From IMG/VR virus record IMGVR_UViG_3300044491_002832, positions 1 to 34,578 of that record: a DNA stretch of 34,578 nucleotides. The stretch is one strand, 5' to 3'. The notes under the pieces are model-generated. The model was not told where the DNA came from. It saw only the letters and a program-made list of their open reading frames with translations, and made no database searches. Position numbers and translations under genes: made by a program. Below are positions 15,642-26,155 of this stretch, one piece after another (position 1 is the first letter of the stretch; each line of letters begins with the position of its first letter). Source of the stretch: a virus.

Positions 15642-17351
15642 ATGGCAGGATTTGCAGACGGATTTAGTTCAGGATTAAATATGATGCTCTCAGCAAGGCG
15701 TTTGGCTTTGTATGAAGAAGATGCAGAAGCAAAAAGAAAAGAGGCTGAACAGGCGGATATGCCTATTGCAGATGTTGATCCAGCTCTCGGCACATCATTT
15801 AAGCCAGGAACAACCGTAGGTCAAGCAGAAGATATTTCTTCATTAAGAACGGCAGAGCAAAACATTAGAACATCAGAGCAACAAATTGCAGCATCAAAAG
15901 CAACAACAGCATTAACTGAAAAAAGAGGTCAGCTTATAGACTTGCAATTAGATCCAGAAAGAATTGCTAGAATGGATTTAGCAGAAAAATTAAATGTAGA
16001 TATGTTAGGCATACAAGTTGACATGGAAAAACTTGATTATGAAAATGCTAGAACATATAAAAATGCAAAACTTGGTTTAAATGTTTTTGGTAGTTTAGCA
16101 AGCGTTGCTGCCGAAAAAGATAGGGTTATGGGAACGGCATCTTATGATGCAGCAATTATAGATATTGCTGGTCAAACCATAGATGGGTATAAAAATGGTG
16201 ATATAGACATGTTAAAAGTTATAGCACCTAAGTTTGTAAAAGCCACTCAAACTTTGGCACCTATAATAAATCAAGGAATGCAAAATCCTGAAGTTTTTGA
16301 AAATTTAAATCTTGGTGATTATGGTGATTCATTAAATCAATTGTTTTCCATGAAATCACAAAAATATGTTGGAAAAAAATATATTGCTAGTGATGGAACT
16401 GAGGGAGAAATAACAAAAGTAACAATTGATTTTGACTCTTTTGCTATTGATCCAGAAAGCGTTAGGGGTGGCGGCACTGCTGTATTAAAAGGAGATTTTA
16501 CATATAAAGATGCAGAGGGCAATGAATATACAAAAACATCTTTTATACCAGATGCTGGTAAGGCTGTAATAAGAGAAACACAAGATGGATCTGATGCCAG
16601 GTCTGTGTCTTTAAATGACATGATTGATTATTCATCTAGTGCTGTTTCTTTAGTAAATGAGTCTATTGCAAACACTGACCCAGGTGTATTTAGGGTTGCA
16701 AGAGATGCAGAAGAAATTAGGGTTGCTATGCTTGAAAGAGATCCAACAGACCTACAAAGAATTAAAGCTAATGCGGTAGACATATTTCTAAAAAATCAAG
16801 AAGCCTTAAACAGAACATGGGTTACAGGAAATTTAAACTCAGTTGCTACAAAGATTGGATCTAATGATTCTATAGGAGAAGATAGGGCAATTAAATCTAT
16901 AATGGGTGCTGGTTTAGATATCATGTCAGATATAGATATAATATCAGGACAAGATGCAAAAGACTTGGGTTTTGAAGGAGATGGTCCTTTCTATAGATTT
17001 AAAAGAAACGATGATGGGTCTTTAATAAAAACACCCAAACAAGCAGCTTTTGACTCTTTACCAACTATTAATGATTTGGAAACAAGACTTAAAAAAGGCA
17101 CAGCATTTGAAGATAGAGAGCTATCAATAGGAGCTGGTGGAATCTTGTCATTCAACGGTTTAGATATTGATAGAATGGAGACTAGAACAAATTACTTACC
17201 AAAAATAAAACAACAATATCCAGAAGAAGATATTGATGCATTGGTTGAAAATATAATTGAGAGATATAGGGTGAACTTTCCAAACAACCCTCCTCCAAGC
17301 GATTATGCATTATTAGAATTATTAAATAAAACTTTAAAATATAGCAGGTAA
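15642..17351 (+). CDS. Internal core / virion protein (569 aa)
   Basis: A soluble 569-residue protein. The start MAGFADGFSSGLNMMLSARR is followed by a helical acidic region (EDAEAKRKEAEQADMPI, then SLRTAEQNIRTSEQQIAASK). From about residue 150 it has a mixed helical core (DIAGQTIDGYKNGDIDMLKV), a beta-rich insert near 240-310 (VGKKYIASDGTEGEITKVTI, GDFTYKDAEGNEYTKTSFI), and a helical end. It lies between the small core proteins and the giant 2642-residue protein, matching the place of the middle core protein (T7 gp15-like) in podoviruses. No sequence motif confirms that family. Confidence 0.65.
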   Translation: MAGFADGFSSGLNMMLSARRLALYEEDAEAKRKEAEQADMPIADVDPALGTSFKPGTTVGQAEDISSLRTAEQNIRTSEQQIAASKATTALTEKRGQLIDLQLDPERIARMDLAEKLNVDMLGIQVDMEKLDYENARTYKNAKLGLNVFGSLASVAAEKDRVMGTASYDAAIIDIAGQTIDGYKNGDIDMLKVIAPKFVKATQTLAPIINQGMQNPEVFENLNLGDYGDSLNQLFSMKSQKYVGKKYIASDGTEGEITKVTIDFDSFAIDPESVRGGGTAVLKGDFTYKDAEGNEYTKTSFIPDAGKAVIRETQDGSDARSVSLNDMIDYSSSAVSLVNESIANTDPGVFRVARDAEEIRVAMLERDPTDLQRIKANAVDIFLKNQEALNRTWVTGNLNSVATKIGSNDSIGEDRAIKSIMGAGLDIMSDIDIISGQDAKDLGFEGDGPFYRFKRNDDGSLIKTPKQAAFDSLPTINDLETRLKKGTAFEDRELSIGAGGILSFNGLDIDRMETRTNYLPKIKQQYPEEDIDALVENIIERYRVNFPNNPPPSDYALLELLNKTLKYSR

Positions 17352-17355
17352 TAAT

Positions 17356-20300
17356 GTGGCAGATCCAAGACTTGATCCCTTCTCACTTATTCCCGAAGAA
17401 GAAAAAGATAATTTAGTAAAAGATGTTCTTAATCTAGATCCGCAAACCAGTCTTCCAGAGGATCCACAAAAAGACGAACAGTCGTTTATTAACTTTTTTT
17501 CTCCAATAGGAGGTGTTGGAATTGGTCCCTTTTCTCTAAAACCTGAAGTGGTTATGTCTATGCCAAAGGCATTATTTACTTCTGCAAAAGCTTTTCCATC
17601 AACTTTTAAAACTGCTTTAAATAATCAAGAATACAGAATGAGGCAGTCCGCCTTTGCAATAGAAACGGGTCAGGAAGATCTTGCAAAAATTCCAATTGGT
17701 TTTGGAGAAGGTGCAGCTTCAAGACTTTTAATTGGAAGAGAGGAAGAGTTAAGAAAAAAAGCAGAAACAGAGTTTGCCAATCTTCCTAATTTTGAAAAAC
17801 AAGAAATAGTAAATAGCTATATAAATTTTTTAGAAGAAAATACTAATGAATACAATGCACTGCAAGAAAGAATCAACACAATACAAAAAGAAGCGAAGTT
17901 AACCAAAACAGAAAAAGCTTTGTCTGCCGGTTTTGATTCTTTGTTTTTAATGACACCAGCAATTTTAGCCACCCTGGGTACAAAAAATCCATCATTTATG
18001 TATGGCATGTTACCCGTGTTTGGATTATATGAACAAGGATCATCGTATAGACAGGCTACTATGAGCGGTTTATCTCACAAGGAAGCAATTAGAGTTTCAA
18101 ATCTTAATGCTTTATCTGAGATAGGAACAGAGCTTATTCCCCTACCCTTTGTCACAAAAACATTAAAAAAATACTGGAAGACAAATGGAAGTACGGTTAA
18201 AACATTTGCAAGAGATGGATTTACAACAGCAACCCTGGAGTTAATTGGCGAAAATGTAAATACAATTTTTCAAGAAACAAACAATGCATTAAGCGGAGTT
18301 AATACAGACCTTGCATTTGCTTGGGCTAATAAAGACAACCCATCATATGAAGGACCCTCATGGGTTGATGTAATGTTAGATAATGCTTATATGACATCTA
18401 TTGCAACCGTTGTTGGTGCTGGAGGAATGGTTAGCATGCAGGGAGCTGCTGCTTTCTCTCCTGAAATAAAAAAATCTTTAAATGAGCTAGATCCAAACCT
18501 TGCTAGAAGAATAGCAAGAGAGTTAGAAATAAATGTACAACAAGTAAATTCAAACTATAAAGCAATTGATGACACCTTTAGCTGGCTTCATGCTGGAAAA
18601 CAATTTGATCCAGGAGCAAGATCCATAATTCAACAAGAAACAGAGGGAGAAATAGTTCCGCTGGATCAAAGAACAGAAGATGATTTTATAGCCCCTTCAA
18701 GACAATATTATAATTTTGTTATGCCAGAGATATTGCCTGACGAATATCTTGCTGGACAAATTATAAAAAACAACCCAATTAACGAAGAGCTAAGCAAAGA
18801 AGAAATAGAATTAGCCAATACTTTGCAGGCAGAAATAAGTGAGCTTGAAGGAATTGATCTTAAGACTGTTTTAACAGAGGGTAAAAAAGTATTAAATATT
18901 ATGGGTATAACAGAGGCTGTTGACCCAGAAACATTTGATACACAAATACAAGAAAGAATTAATCAATATGATTCACAAATATTAGCCACCAAAGATGAAA
19001 TAAAACTAAAACAATTAAAAGACGATCAGAAAGTTTTAAAAGACTTTTTAGTTAAAAAACAAAAACCGCAAGCCCCTCTTTCTCAAAAAATATTTAAACC
19101 AGAATTTGGCGAAGATATTACTTTAGAAGAGGGTGAGGCAAAAAGAAAAGCAGATATAGGTGCAAATAAAACATTTATAGATCCAAAAATACAAGAGCCA
19201 TCATCTCCAGAGGCTGTAAATAATGTTAAACAAGACATAGTTTTATCAAGAAAATACAATAAGGCTAACTTAGCAACATTTGAAGACATTGATAACTTTG
19301 GAATTAACTTTCAAGACAAAAAATATAGTGAACAAAATATTGGAAGAACTTATTCTGGTGCCGGAGATCTTCCAGCCATCAGAGATTTTAATGATGTAGA
19401 GGTTAATGCTGTTTCAGAAGTCATAAATAATTTAATTGAGATGGGCTTGCCAAAACAAGTGTTTGAGGGAATACCGTTTATGGGCATTCACAGCAACACG
19501 CAAGAATTTGAGATGCAAGAAAATACGTCCTATGGACAATATTTTCCTGGAGCATCAGATAAATATATAACATTAGCAGCTTCACAAATACCACAACAAT
19601 TTGTAACACAAGAAACTGCTGCTGATTTTTCTAATATAAATCAAAATGATTTTAATCTTGGTTCTCTAGCTGAGCTGCAATCAACCTTAGCTCATGAAAT
19701 TGGTCATCATATAGATTTTGGTTTTGTGCAATTCAAACAATTTTCTGCACGACAAGAGCCCTTATCAGCATCATCACCATTGTTTGAGCCTATTGATTTT
19801 GCTTTTGAGTTTAAAAACATTCTTAGCAAAAACAATAAACAATCAATAGATGAGTTGACTGTTGAAGAGCTTAGAGACTATAAGTTTGAAACTGGCGGCT
19901 CTGTAATGCAGGAAATGTTTAACTTATATATAAAAAACAGAGACTCTAGCAGCCCGTATTCTGGTCAATTATTTAGCTATCCGTTTGATAGATACTTAAT
20001 AGACACATATAAAAACTTTCCAACCCTTGACCAAAGTGCACTCGTAAGCAAACAAGATAGAATTGACCTGTCGGCTGAAGTATTCGCACAAATGATTGGA
20101 ATCAATTATACTAACCCTAAACTATTGGATAGCTATCCAAATAGTAAAAAGCTTTTACAGGATATAAATAATGTCTTTATTAATAACGAAATTTCACAAA
20201 TTGGTATCGGATTACGAGACACGTTTCAATCAGATCGTTCCGATGCAGATTCTAAAATATACACCAAGAGACTTGCTAGAGAGCAAGCTCAGGAACAGTT

Positions 20301-23300
20301 TGGATACGAATCAACCAGTGAAAGAGTGGGAGAACCTCCTGTTAAACGAGACAGGGACGACCTTCGACTTGCAAAACAAGAATCAAACTATGTAGAAATA
20401 GGCGAGCTAAAGCCTGATAAAAATAATCTATACGCTGGTGCACCAAGGACAGCACCAGGACAATTTAAAAATACTCAAAAAGACTTTGACAATCTTGTAA
20501 AAGATCTTGTCAAGATGGCAGAACAAAAAGATATATCTTTACTTGCTGAAAGTAGACATTGGTATAGAAACATAAATCAAGAGATAGACTCATTGGTCGC
20601 TGGAGACCCAGTTCTTAAAGAAAATGTTTTAAGAATGCTAACAATATATTCTTCACAAACTCCGGTAGAAACAAACCTTGCCTATACTTTAAGATCTTTA
20701 GTGTCTCTTGCCAAAGGAGGAGATCCTCTACCAGGATTCCAGCCTCTTGCTGGAGAGTATGCTAAAAAAGCAATGGAAGCCCAAGACTTTGGTCAAAAGT
20801 TGGATGGAGTAGGATTTAAGCTACAAAGTTTTTATGAAAATCTAACTGGCAAAAATCCTAATGCTGTAACCATGGATACCTGGATGTTTAAAATGTTGGG
20901 CTTTGAAAAGGGTCAAAGTGCTATAGCAAATCATAGGTATGGAACAGCAGTAATACAAAAAGCTACCGAAGTTTATAATCAAAAAAATAATGACAATCTT
21001 ACTCCAATGGAAATGCAGGCTGTTCTATGGACTTGGGTTAGAAATAAAGAGTTGGTTAATCAAGGTAAAACCCCCGAGTATATAGGTTACGAAACTTATT
21101 TAGACAAAGCTTCTGCTATTGTTACTGGAGAGGTAATACCAACAGAGATATTGTCAGAATTTGCTTTTGCAGAAAAACTAAATGCAAAACAAAAAGCAAA
21201 GTTAACCAGAGAGCTGTTAGATGTAATAACAACATCTGAAGGAAAGAACAAGATTTTAGATGCATTACCTGGAACAGGCTTGTATAAATTCTCACACAGT
21301 TTTGGTGCTTATGACGGCAAAATAAATCCAAACATTTTAACAAGTTTAATTTTAGAAAAAGTTGAGGGAGAACAACAGTTTAGTGAATTGGATCTTTCTT
21401 ATGCTGATGACTTTTTAAGAGCATGGGGCTATGTTTTTAGACAAGAAGCTATGCCATATTTTGTTTCTAATGAAAACATATCAGACGCTGATGCATTTGA
21501 TGTCAATAATGAGTCAGTAAATATTGGATCATATATTAAATTTATAGATACAAAATCTAACACACCTTTTGAAATGTCTGGAATATTAAGAAGACAGTTG
21601 CAAACAGCTTTTAAAAAGGTTGGGATTGATGGGTTTACGCAAATGGGTCAAGACTCAATATCAGCTATAAACTTTAAATTTGATGGCAATGTTATAGAAA
21701 ACTTTAATGAAAAAGTAGAGCAGGCATTAAGCTCTGTTGGCGTAGAGGGTGTTGGGTTTGCTGTTGAGCACAATATAAAATATAATACACAGTACCTAAC
21801 TAATAATTGGAATGAGGATACAGATGGACAAGGTTACATACAAGGAAGACTTGAGGAAGGAAGCATACTCAAAAGGCTTGATGGTATCAGGGCAGAAGTT
21901 GATGAAGTCCTCTACAAATACAGAGACGAAGTCCAGCCAGAAGATGCAGACGCAAGCTTCCCAAGCACAGGACCAGAAGCAAGATCAATAGAAAAACCTC
22001 TTGCTAAAAAAATAGTTTTACCCAAAGATAAGCTTGATAAAATAGATGAAGCTATAGGGAGCACCACACCACCAACCCCACCAGCCCCTCCCGGGGGAGT
22101 AGATCCAAGCGGAAAGTTTTCACCACAAGAAGTTGGCACATGGGCTAACTTTATAGAAGCAACAAATATTAAGGTTGCAAATAAATTTGGAAGGCTCTGG
22201 ACTATTGAAGAAGATATAATCAAGCAGTTTGGTGTTAATGGAATTATCAACAGATTAGTAGAAGCAGGAATAGACCCAAACTCAAAAGACTGGAGAGTTA
22301 CCACACAAACAGATATATTCTCTGGTCGTGCAAAAGACAGATTAAGAGATGTAAGAGATGATTACTATATTCCCTTACTTGAATATCTCACCAGTAAAAA
22401 TATTACAGAAGAAGAGTTCAATCATTTTATTTATAACCTGCATGCACCAGAAAGAAATAAATATTTACCAACCCTTTTTGAAGAAAAACTTTTAGAAGCT
22501 CAGCTAGAATTAAAAGAAGTTGAGGCAAGCGAAACCGCAAGTAAACAAGATCTAGCAAACGCTAGAAGAAAGCTAACAATTATTCAAAAGAAAATGACAA
22601 AAGCTGAGAGAGGTTCTGGAATATACACAGAAGATGCTATAGCAACACTTAAAAAATATGGCGTAATCTTTGATATGAAAACAATGAAAGCTAGAGGATC
22701 TTTAACAAAAGGTAAAAATTTGCTTAAGGCTTACGAAGACTATTTAAAACCCATGATTGACAATACCAGAAGAACATACGTTGACTCTGGTCTTATTCCA
22801 GAGGAAACCGTATTAGATTGGGATGCAAGATATAAGTATTATGTTCCTCTTGTTGGCTTTGCAGAAGATACTTTAATCGACCCTGAAACGGGGAGAGAAT
22901 TAGAAAGACCAAGATCTTCTAATCAACGTATAAGCACACAAATGACAGTGTCAGGCTCGTTAGTTAAAAAAGCCACCGGTAGAGAATCAGAGGCAAGCTC
23001 ACCACTACAGCAGTCAGTTATACAAGCTACAGCAGCAGCCATTGAGGCAGAAAAAAATAGAGTAACAAAATCTTTGGCAGATCTTGCGAGAGCTTTTCCT
23101 AGTGATTTATGGGAAGTCTCTGAAGATGTGGGGCAAATAAAGAAGGTTGACGCGACCTGGGATCCTGTTAAAGGAAAATCAAGAGTTGGTTTTAAAGAGG
23201 ATGGCGTACAAAAATATGTAGAAATATATGATCGCAGGCTTGCACAAGGCTTTGATAATTTTGATTCTACTGTAACTGGTGCTGGCATGAAAGCATTTAG

Positions 23301-25284
23301 GGCTGTAACCAGATATTTATCAATGGTAAATACGTCCTTAGATCCAACATTTATGATTAATAACTTTATGAGAGATGTTCAGACCGGTTATTTTAATCTT
23401 ATGGCTGAGGAACAGATGGAGGGTGGAAGAGCTCAAGCATTAGAGATATCTAAAAAATATTACACTACAAAAAATATTTTAAGCAATGCAATCAATCTTG
23501 TTAAGTTTGAAAAATCCAGATCTTTAAATAAAGAAGATATTAGAATGGAGTTAGATTCAATAGCATCACAGGGTGTGGACATAACCCCAGAGGTTTTAAA
23601 ATCAGTTGAAGGAAAATATAAACTAAGTGAAGATCAAGTAAGAAAACAAGTTCTTTTAAGAAAGTTTAAAGAGTTTGGTGGTGAAACAGGTTACATTGAA
23701 CAAAGAACAATGGATCAGCTCACAAAAGAGTTCCAAGATCTTCAAGACATGTATGCAGGAAGATTTAAAGGCACAGCAAAACAAGGAATTAAAAATGTTT
23801 TAGGTGTAATAGAGCGTATGAATATTGGTATTGAAAACGCTGCAAGATTCACAGCCTTTGAGGGATATGTTGAATCTATGGGGGGCTTTGAAAATGCAAC
23901 TCCAGCGATTTATGAAAGGGCAGCAACCCTTTCTAAAAATCTGACTATTAACTTTAATAGAATGGGAACCATGGGACCAACAATTAATGCACTTTATATG
24001 TTCTTTAATGCAAGCATACAGGGAACAACAAATTTATTTAGAGGCTTAACTCCAAACAACTTCTCTTCTAGAAAAGCAAAAGCAGCAGGTGGGCTGACTA
24101 TGATAGGAGCAACAACAGCACTGTACAATATTTTATTTAGTGATGAAGATGAAGATGGAAGACTTTATTACGAAAAAATACCAGAGTGGGAAAAACAAAC
24201 AAAATATATAATTATGTTCCCTGAAGTAAAGTTTGTAGAAGGAGAGCTAAAAGTTGAGGAATGGGGCAGTGGCTCCAGGTATAAAGTTGTGGGTGAAAAC
24301 GGAAGAGAATATCCTATAGGTCTTGGTATACCAATGCCATACGGTTACGCAATTTTTGCAAACACCGGTAGAGTTGTAACAGAGCTTGCAATGGGCAAGT
24401 TGCTAGACAACTATGATAAATCAGTTGCATCAGCAGGATTAGATCTTGGAGAATCATTCTTGCATAATTTTTCACCACTGTCTGTTTCTCTTCCAAGTTC
24501 TGATAAACCAAAAATCGCAGAATTTGCTCCAACGATTGCACCTTCTGCTATAAGACCGATAACAGAACTTATGGTTAACAGAAACTTTTTTGGCAGCAAA
24601 ATATATTATGAGCCAATGTTTAATAGTACAGATCCAAAATCATATAGGGAAAGCTCAAAAGTTTTAGATTTTATTGAAGGCACCACTCGTGCATTAAACG
24701 ATGCTACTGGAGGTAATGAGTTTTATTCTGGGACTCAGGACTGGGATCCTGCTGTAATACAACATCTTTTAGACGCTGCTGGCGGTGGTGTGTTTAGAAC
24801 CGGAAGAAGAGGATATAACTTATTATTTAGTTATGACAGACCAACTGATAGACAGACGCTTGTAAAAAGAAGATTTATTGCTGGTGTAGATGATTCTGCT
24901 GATTATGAATTTTTTCAAGAAAATGTAGATAAGGTTGAAAGAATAGAAAATGCATATAGAAAATTATCTGAGTCATTAGATCCATCGGAAGACCCAGAAC
25001 AGTTTTTAGAAAGACTTGGCTATGATGATAGCAATATTAACTCTATAAAAGAGGTAGGACATTTTCTCAACAAAGAGGCTACAAGATTATACGGTAATAA
25101 CAGCTTATTGAAGGGTGTTGAAGATGTTATACAAAACAAAAGAAAAGAACAACAAAATGCAAGAGAGTTATATGAAGAATCTAATCCAGAATATTATCAC
25201 AATGAATATGATAGGATTGAGCTTGAAATTTTAAGCGAAATGAAAAGATTTAATAAAGCTTTTATAGAAGCATCAAAAAGATAG
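17356..25284 (+). CDS. Giant internal virion protein with metalloprotease motif and LPD-type domains
   Basis: A 2642-residue protein with a GTG start; an overlapping ATG at 17354 is out of frame. It has an N-terminal virion-type region with a hydrophobic stretch around residues 190-225, a helical region to ~640, and a metalloprotease-like segment near 776-790 (STLAHEIGHHIDFG, a zincin HExxH). A conserved-looking block lies around 1015-1260 (LLAESRHWYRNINQEIDSLV, NAVTMDTWMFKMLGF, NHRYGTAVIQKATEVYN). A Pro-rich linker follows near 1568-1585 (TTPPTPPAPPGG). A large-polyvalent-protein-like region begins near 1985 (LSMVNTSLDPTFMINNFMRD). Such giant proteins are carried in the capsid and ejected with the DNA. 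The HExxH motif could process the envelope, host proteins or itself. No lytic transglycosylase signature was found by eye. Confidence 0.85.
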   Translation: MADPRLDPFSLIPEEEKDNLVKDVLNLDPQTSLPEDPQKDEQSFINFFSPIGGVGIGPFSLKPEVVMSMPKALFTSAKAFPSTFKTALNNQEYRMRQSAFAIETGQEDLAKIPIGFGEGAASRLLIGREEELRKKAETEFANLPNFEKQEIVNSYINFLEENTNEYNALQERINTIQKEAKLTKTEKALSAGFDSLFLMTPAILATLGTKNPSFMYGMLPVFGLYEQGSSYRQATMSGLSHKEAIRVSNLNALSEIGTELIPLPFVTKTLKKYWKTNGSTVKTFARDGFTTATLELIGENVNTIFQETNNALSGVNTDLAFAWANKDNPSYEGPSWVDVMLDNAYMTSIATVVGAGGMVSMQGAAAFSPEIKKSLNELDPNLARRIARELEINVQQVNSNYKAIDDTFSWLHAGKQFDPGARSIIQQETEGEIVPLDQRTEDDFIAPSRQYYNFVMPEILPDEYLAGQIIKNNPINEELSKEEIELANTLQAEISELEGIDLKTVLTEGKKVLNIMGITEAVDPETFDTQIQERINQYDSQILATKDEIKLKQLKDDQKVLKDFLVKKQKPQAPLSQKIFKPEFGEDITLEEGEAKRKADIGANKTFIDPKIQEPSSPEAVNNVKQDIVLSRKYNKANLATFEDIDNFGINFQDKKYSEQNIGRTYSGAGDLPAIRDFNDVEVNAVSEVINNLIEMGLPKQVFEGIPFMGIHSNTQEFEMQENTSYGQYFPGASDKYITLAASQIPQQFVTQETAADFSNINQNDFNLGSLAELQSTLAHEIGHHIDFGFVQFKQFSARQEPLSASSPLFEPIDFAFEFKNILSKNNKQSIDELTVEELRDYKFETGGSVMQEMFNLYIKNRDSSSPYSGQLFSYPFDRYLIDTYKNFPTLDQSALVSKQDRIDLSAEVFAQMIGINYTNPKLLDSYPNSKKLLQDINNVFINNEISQIGIGLRDTFQSDRSDADSKIYTKRLAREQAQEQFGYESTSERVGEPPVKRDRDDLRLAKQESNYVEIGELKPDKNNLYAGAPRTAPGQFKNTQKDFDNLVKDLVKMAEQKDISLLAESRHWYRNINQEIDSLVAGDPVLKENVLRMLTIYSSQTPVETNLAYTLRSLVSLAKGGDPLPGFQPLAGEYAKKAMEAQDFGQKLDGVGFKLQSFYENLTGKNPNAVTMDTWMFKMLGFEKGQSAIANHRYGTAVIQKATEVYNQKNNDNLTPMEMQAVLWTWVRNKELVNQGKTPEYIGYETYLDKASAIVTGEVIPTEILSEFAFAEKLNAKQKAKLTRELLDVITTSEGKNKILDALPGTGLYKFSHSFGAYDGKINPNILTSLILEKVEGEQQFSELDLSYADDFLRAWGYVFRQEAMPYFVSNENISDADAFDVNNESVNIGSYIKFIDTKSNTPFEMSGILRRQLQTAFKKVGIDGFTQMGQDSISAINFKFDGNVIENFNEKVEQALSSVGVEGVGFAVEHNIKYNTQYLTNNWNEDTDGQGYIQGRLEEGSILKRLDGIRAEVDEVLYKYRDEVQPEDADASFPSTGPEARSIEKPLAKKIVLPKDKLDKIDEAIGSTTPPTPPAPPGGVDPSGKFSPQEVGTWANFIEATNIKVANKFGRLWTIEEDIIKQFGVNGIINRLVEAGIDPNSKDWRVTTQTDIFSGRAKDRLRDVRDDYYIPLLEYLTSKNITEEEFNHFIYNLHAPERNKYLPTLFEEKLLEAQLELKEVEASETASKQDLANARRKLTIIQKKMTKAERGSGIYTEDAIATLKKYGVIFDMKTMKARGSLTKGKNLLKAYEDYLKPMIDNTRRTYVDSGLIPEETVLDWDARYKYYVPLVGFAEDTLIDPETGRELERPRSSNQRISTQMTVSGSLVKKATGRESEASSPLQQSVIQATAAAIEAEKNRVTKSLADLARAFPSDLWEVSEDVGQIKKVDATWDPVKGKSRVGFKEDGVQKYVEIYDRRLAQGFDNFDSTVTGAGMKAFRAVTRYLSMVNTSLDPTFMINNFMRDVQTGYFNLMAEEQMEGGRAQALEISKKYYTTKNILSNAINLVKFEKSRSLNKEDIRMELDSIASQGVDITPEVLKSVEGKYKLSEDQVRKQVLLRKFKEFGGETGYIEQRTMDQLTKEFQDLQDMYAGRFKGTAKQGIKNVLGVIERMNIGIENAARFTAFEGYVESMGGFENATPAIYERAATLSKNLTINFNRMGTMGPTINALYMFFNASIQGTTNLFRGLTPNNFSSRKAKAAGGLTMIGATTALYNILFSDEDEDGRLYYEKIPEWEKQTKYIIMFPEVKFVEGELKVEEWGSGSRYKVVGENGREYPIGLGIPMPYGYAIFANTGRVVTELAMGKLLDNYDKSVASAGLDLGESFLHNFSPLSVSLPSSDKPKIAEFAPTIAPSAIRPITELMVNRNFFGSKIYYEPMFNSTDPKSYRESSKVLDFIEGTTRALNDATGGNEFYSGTQDWDPAVIQHLLDAAGGGVFRTGRRGYNLLFSYDRPTDRQTLVKRRFIAGVDDSADYEFFQENVDKVERIENAYRKLSESLDPSEDPEQFLERLGYDDSNINSIKEVGHFLNKEATRLYGNNSLLKGVEDVIQNKRKEQQNARELYEESNPEYYHNEYDRIELEILSEMKRFNKAFIEASKR

Positions 25285-25339
25285 CAGGACTAGCAAACAT
25301 ACTAATGAGGGAGGTATGAAAAACATTACCAGCCCTGCT
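25283..25339 (+). terminator. Inverted repeat between converging transcription units, possible terminator
   Basis: AGCAGGACT (25283-25291) pairs with AGCCCTGCT (25331-25339) with one mismatch. Inside, GGTATG and CATTACC form a smaller hairpin around AAAAA. The site lies exactly between the end of the long rightward virion operon and the leftward integrase gene, where a bidirectional terminator is expected. The T-run after it is weak (GGTTTTAAG), so factor-independent activity is uncertain. The region could also be part of an attachment site. Confidence 0.35.
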
Positions 25340-25354
25340 GAAGGTTTTAAGCTA

Positions 25355-26155
25355 CTAAGATATCAGAGTATTACTTGCCTCACAAGCTTCGCTTAAATAA
25401 TCTTTTGATAGGTGTGCATACCTATTTACAATATTAAAATCGGACCACCCACCAAGATGTTGGAGCGTATGCAGAGGAGTACCGTTCTGCACATGGTGGG
25501 TAGCCCAGGTATGGCGGATATCATGCCATCTAAATCCTTCCAAGTTTGCTTTCTTTAATGCGTTATACCATCCAGTATTAGAGGCTCTACTGATTTTTCT
25601 TCCTGAGTAGGTAAAAACATAAGGGCTTTGTTTTTTAATTGATTTTAGAAGCTCTCTGCATTTTTCGTTTAAAGGAACGCAAAGACTTTTACCATTTTTG
25701 GTTTCGGTTCCATCAATGGCTATTTGATCTTTTTTAATATCTTCCCATTTAAGATTAAAGCAGTTGGACATTCTAACCCCAGTAAGGAGGGAAAAGATAA
25801 AAGGTTTCTGCAGGTGCAGGGGAAGCACATTGTGCAGTTTCCTTATATCTTCAAGAGTAAAGTATTTAGTTTTTTTAGGGAACTCCCTTACTCTTTTAAC
25901 AGAGGGCTTAGTGTCCAACCACCCTAACTCTTCATATGCATACATAAGTATTGCACGGAAGTAGTTTAAATATCTATTGACAGTTCCGGGACTCCCCTTT
26001 ATTCCCGATCTGGCATTAGCGATATGTTCTTTTGTAATACTTCTTAAGTCTATATTAGCAAACAATGGATCAAAATACCTTCTATAAGTAAAATCATTTT
26101 TACCCATCTTGTTAAACCTATAATACTGTCTTACAGCGTCATTCCAAGTATTCAT
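25355..26155 (-). CDS. int: Tyrosine recombinase / phage integrase
   Basis: A 266-residue site-specific recombinase. It has an N-terminal SAM-like core-binding domain (about 1-90) and a catalytic domain (95-266) with Arg128 (TGVRMSN), Lys153 (ETKNGKS), His211 and Arg214 (HDIRHTWATH), Trp237 in place of the second His (LGGWSD) and nucleophile Tyr246 (NRYAHLS). It is shorter than lambda Int and lacks an arm-binding domain, as in many compact phage integrases. Role: integration and excision of the phage genome, hence a temperate lifestyle. It is the last gene of the leftward operon and overlaps the stop of the 40-residue gene (ATGA). No attachment core resembling a tRNA end could be recognised nearby. 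Confidence 0.95.
   Translation of the reverse strand: MNTWNDAVRQYYRFNKMGKNDFTYRRYFDPLFANIDLRSITKEHIANARSGIKGSPGTVNRYLNYFRAILMYAYEELGWLDTKPSVKRVREFPKKTKYFTLEDIRKLHNVLPLHLQKPFIFSLLTGVRMSNCFNLKWEDIKKDQIAIDGTETKNGKSLCVPLNEKCRELLKSIKKQSPYVFTYSGRKISRASNTGWYNALKKANLEGFRWHDIRHTWATHHVQNGTPLHTLQHLGGWSDFNIVNRYAHLSKDYLSEACEASNTLIS

Noticed and set aside
21912-22304. 130-codon minus-strand frame inside the giant virion gene
   Set aside because: It mirrors the Pro-rich linker and other coding sequence, has no ribosome site and no protein-like motif. Other long opposite-strand frames in fibre and virion genes were rejected for the same reason.
25285-25354. tRNA-like attP beside integrase
   Set aside because: No T-arm, acceptor or anticodon-arm sequence could be recognised on either strand.
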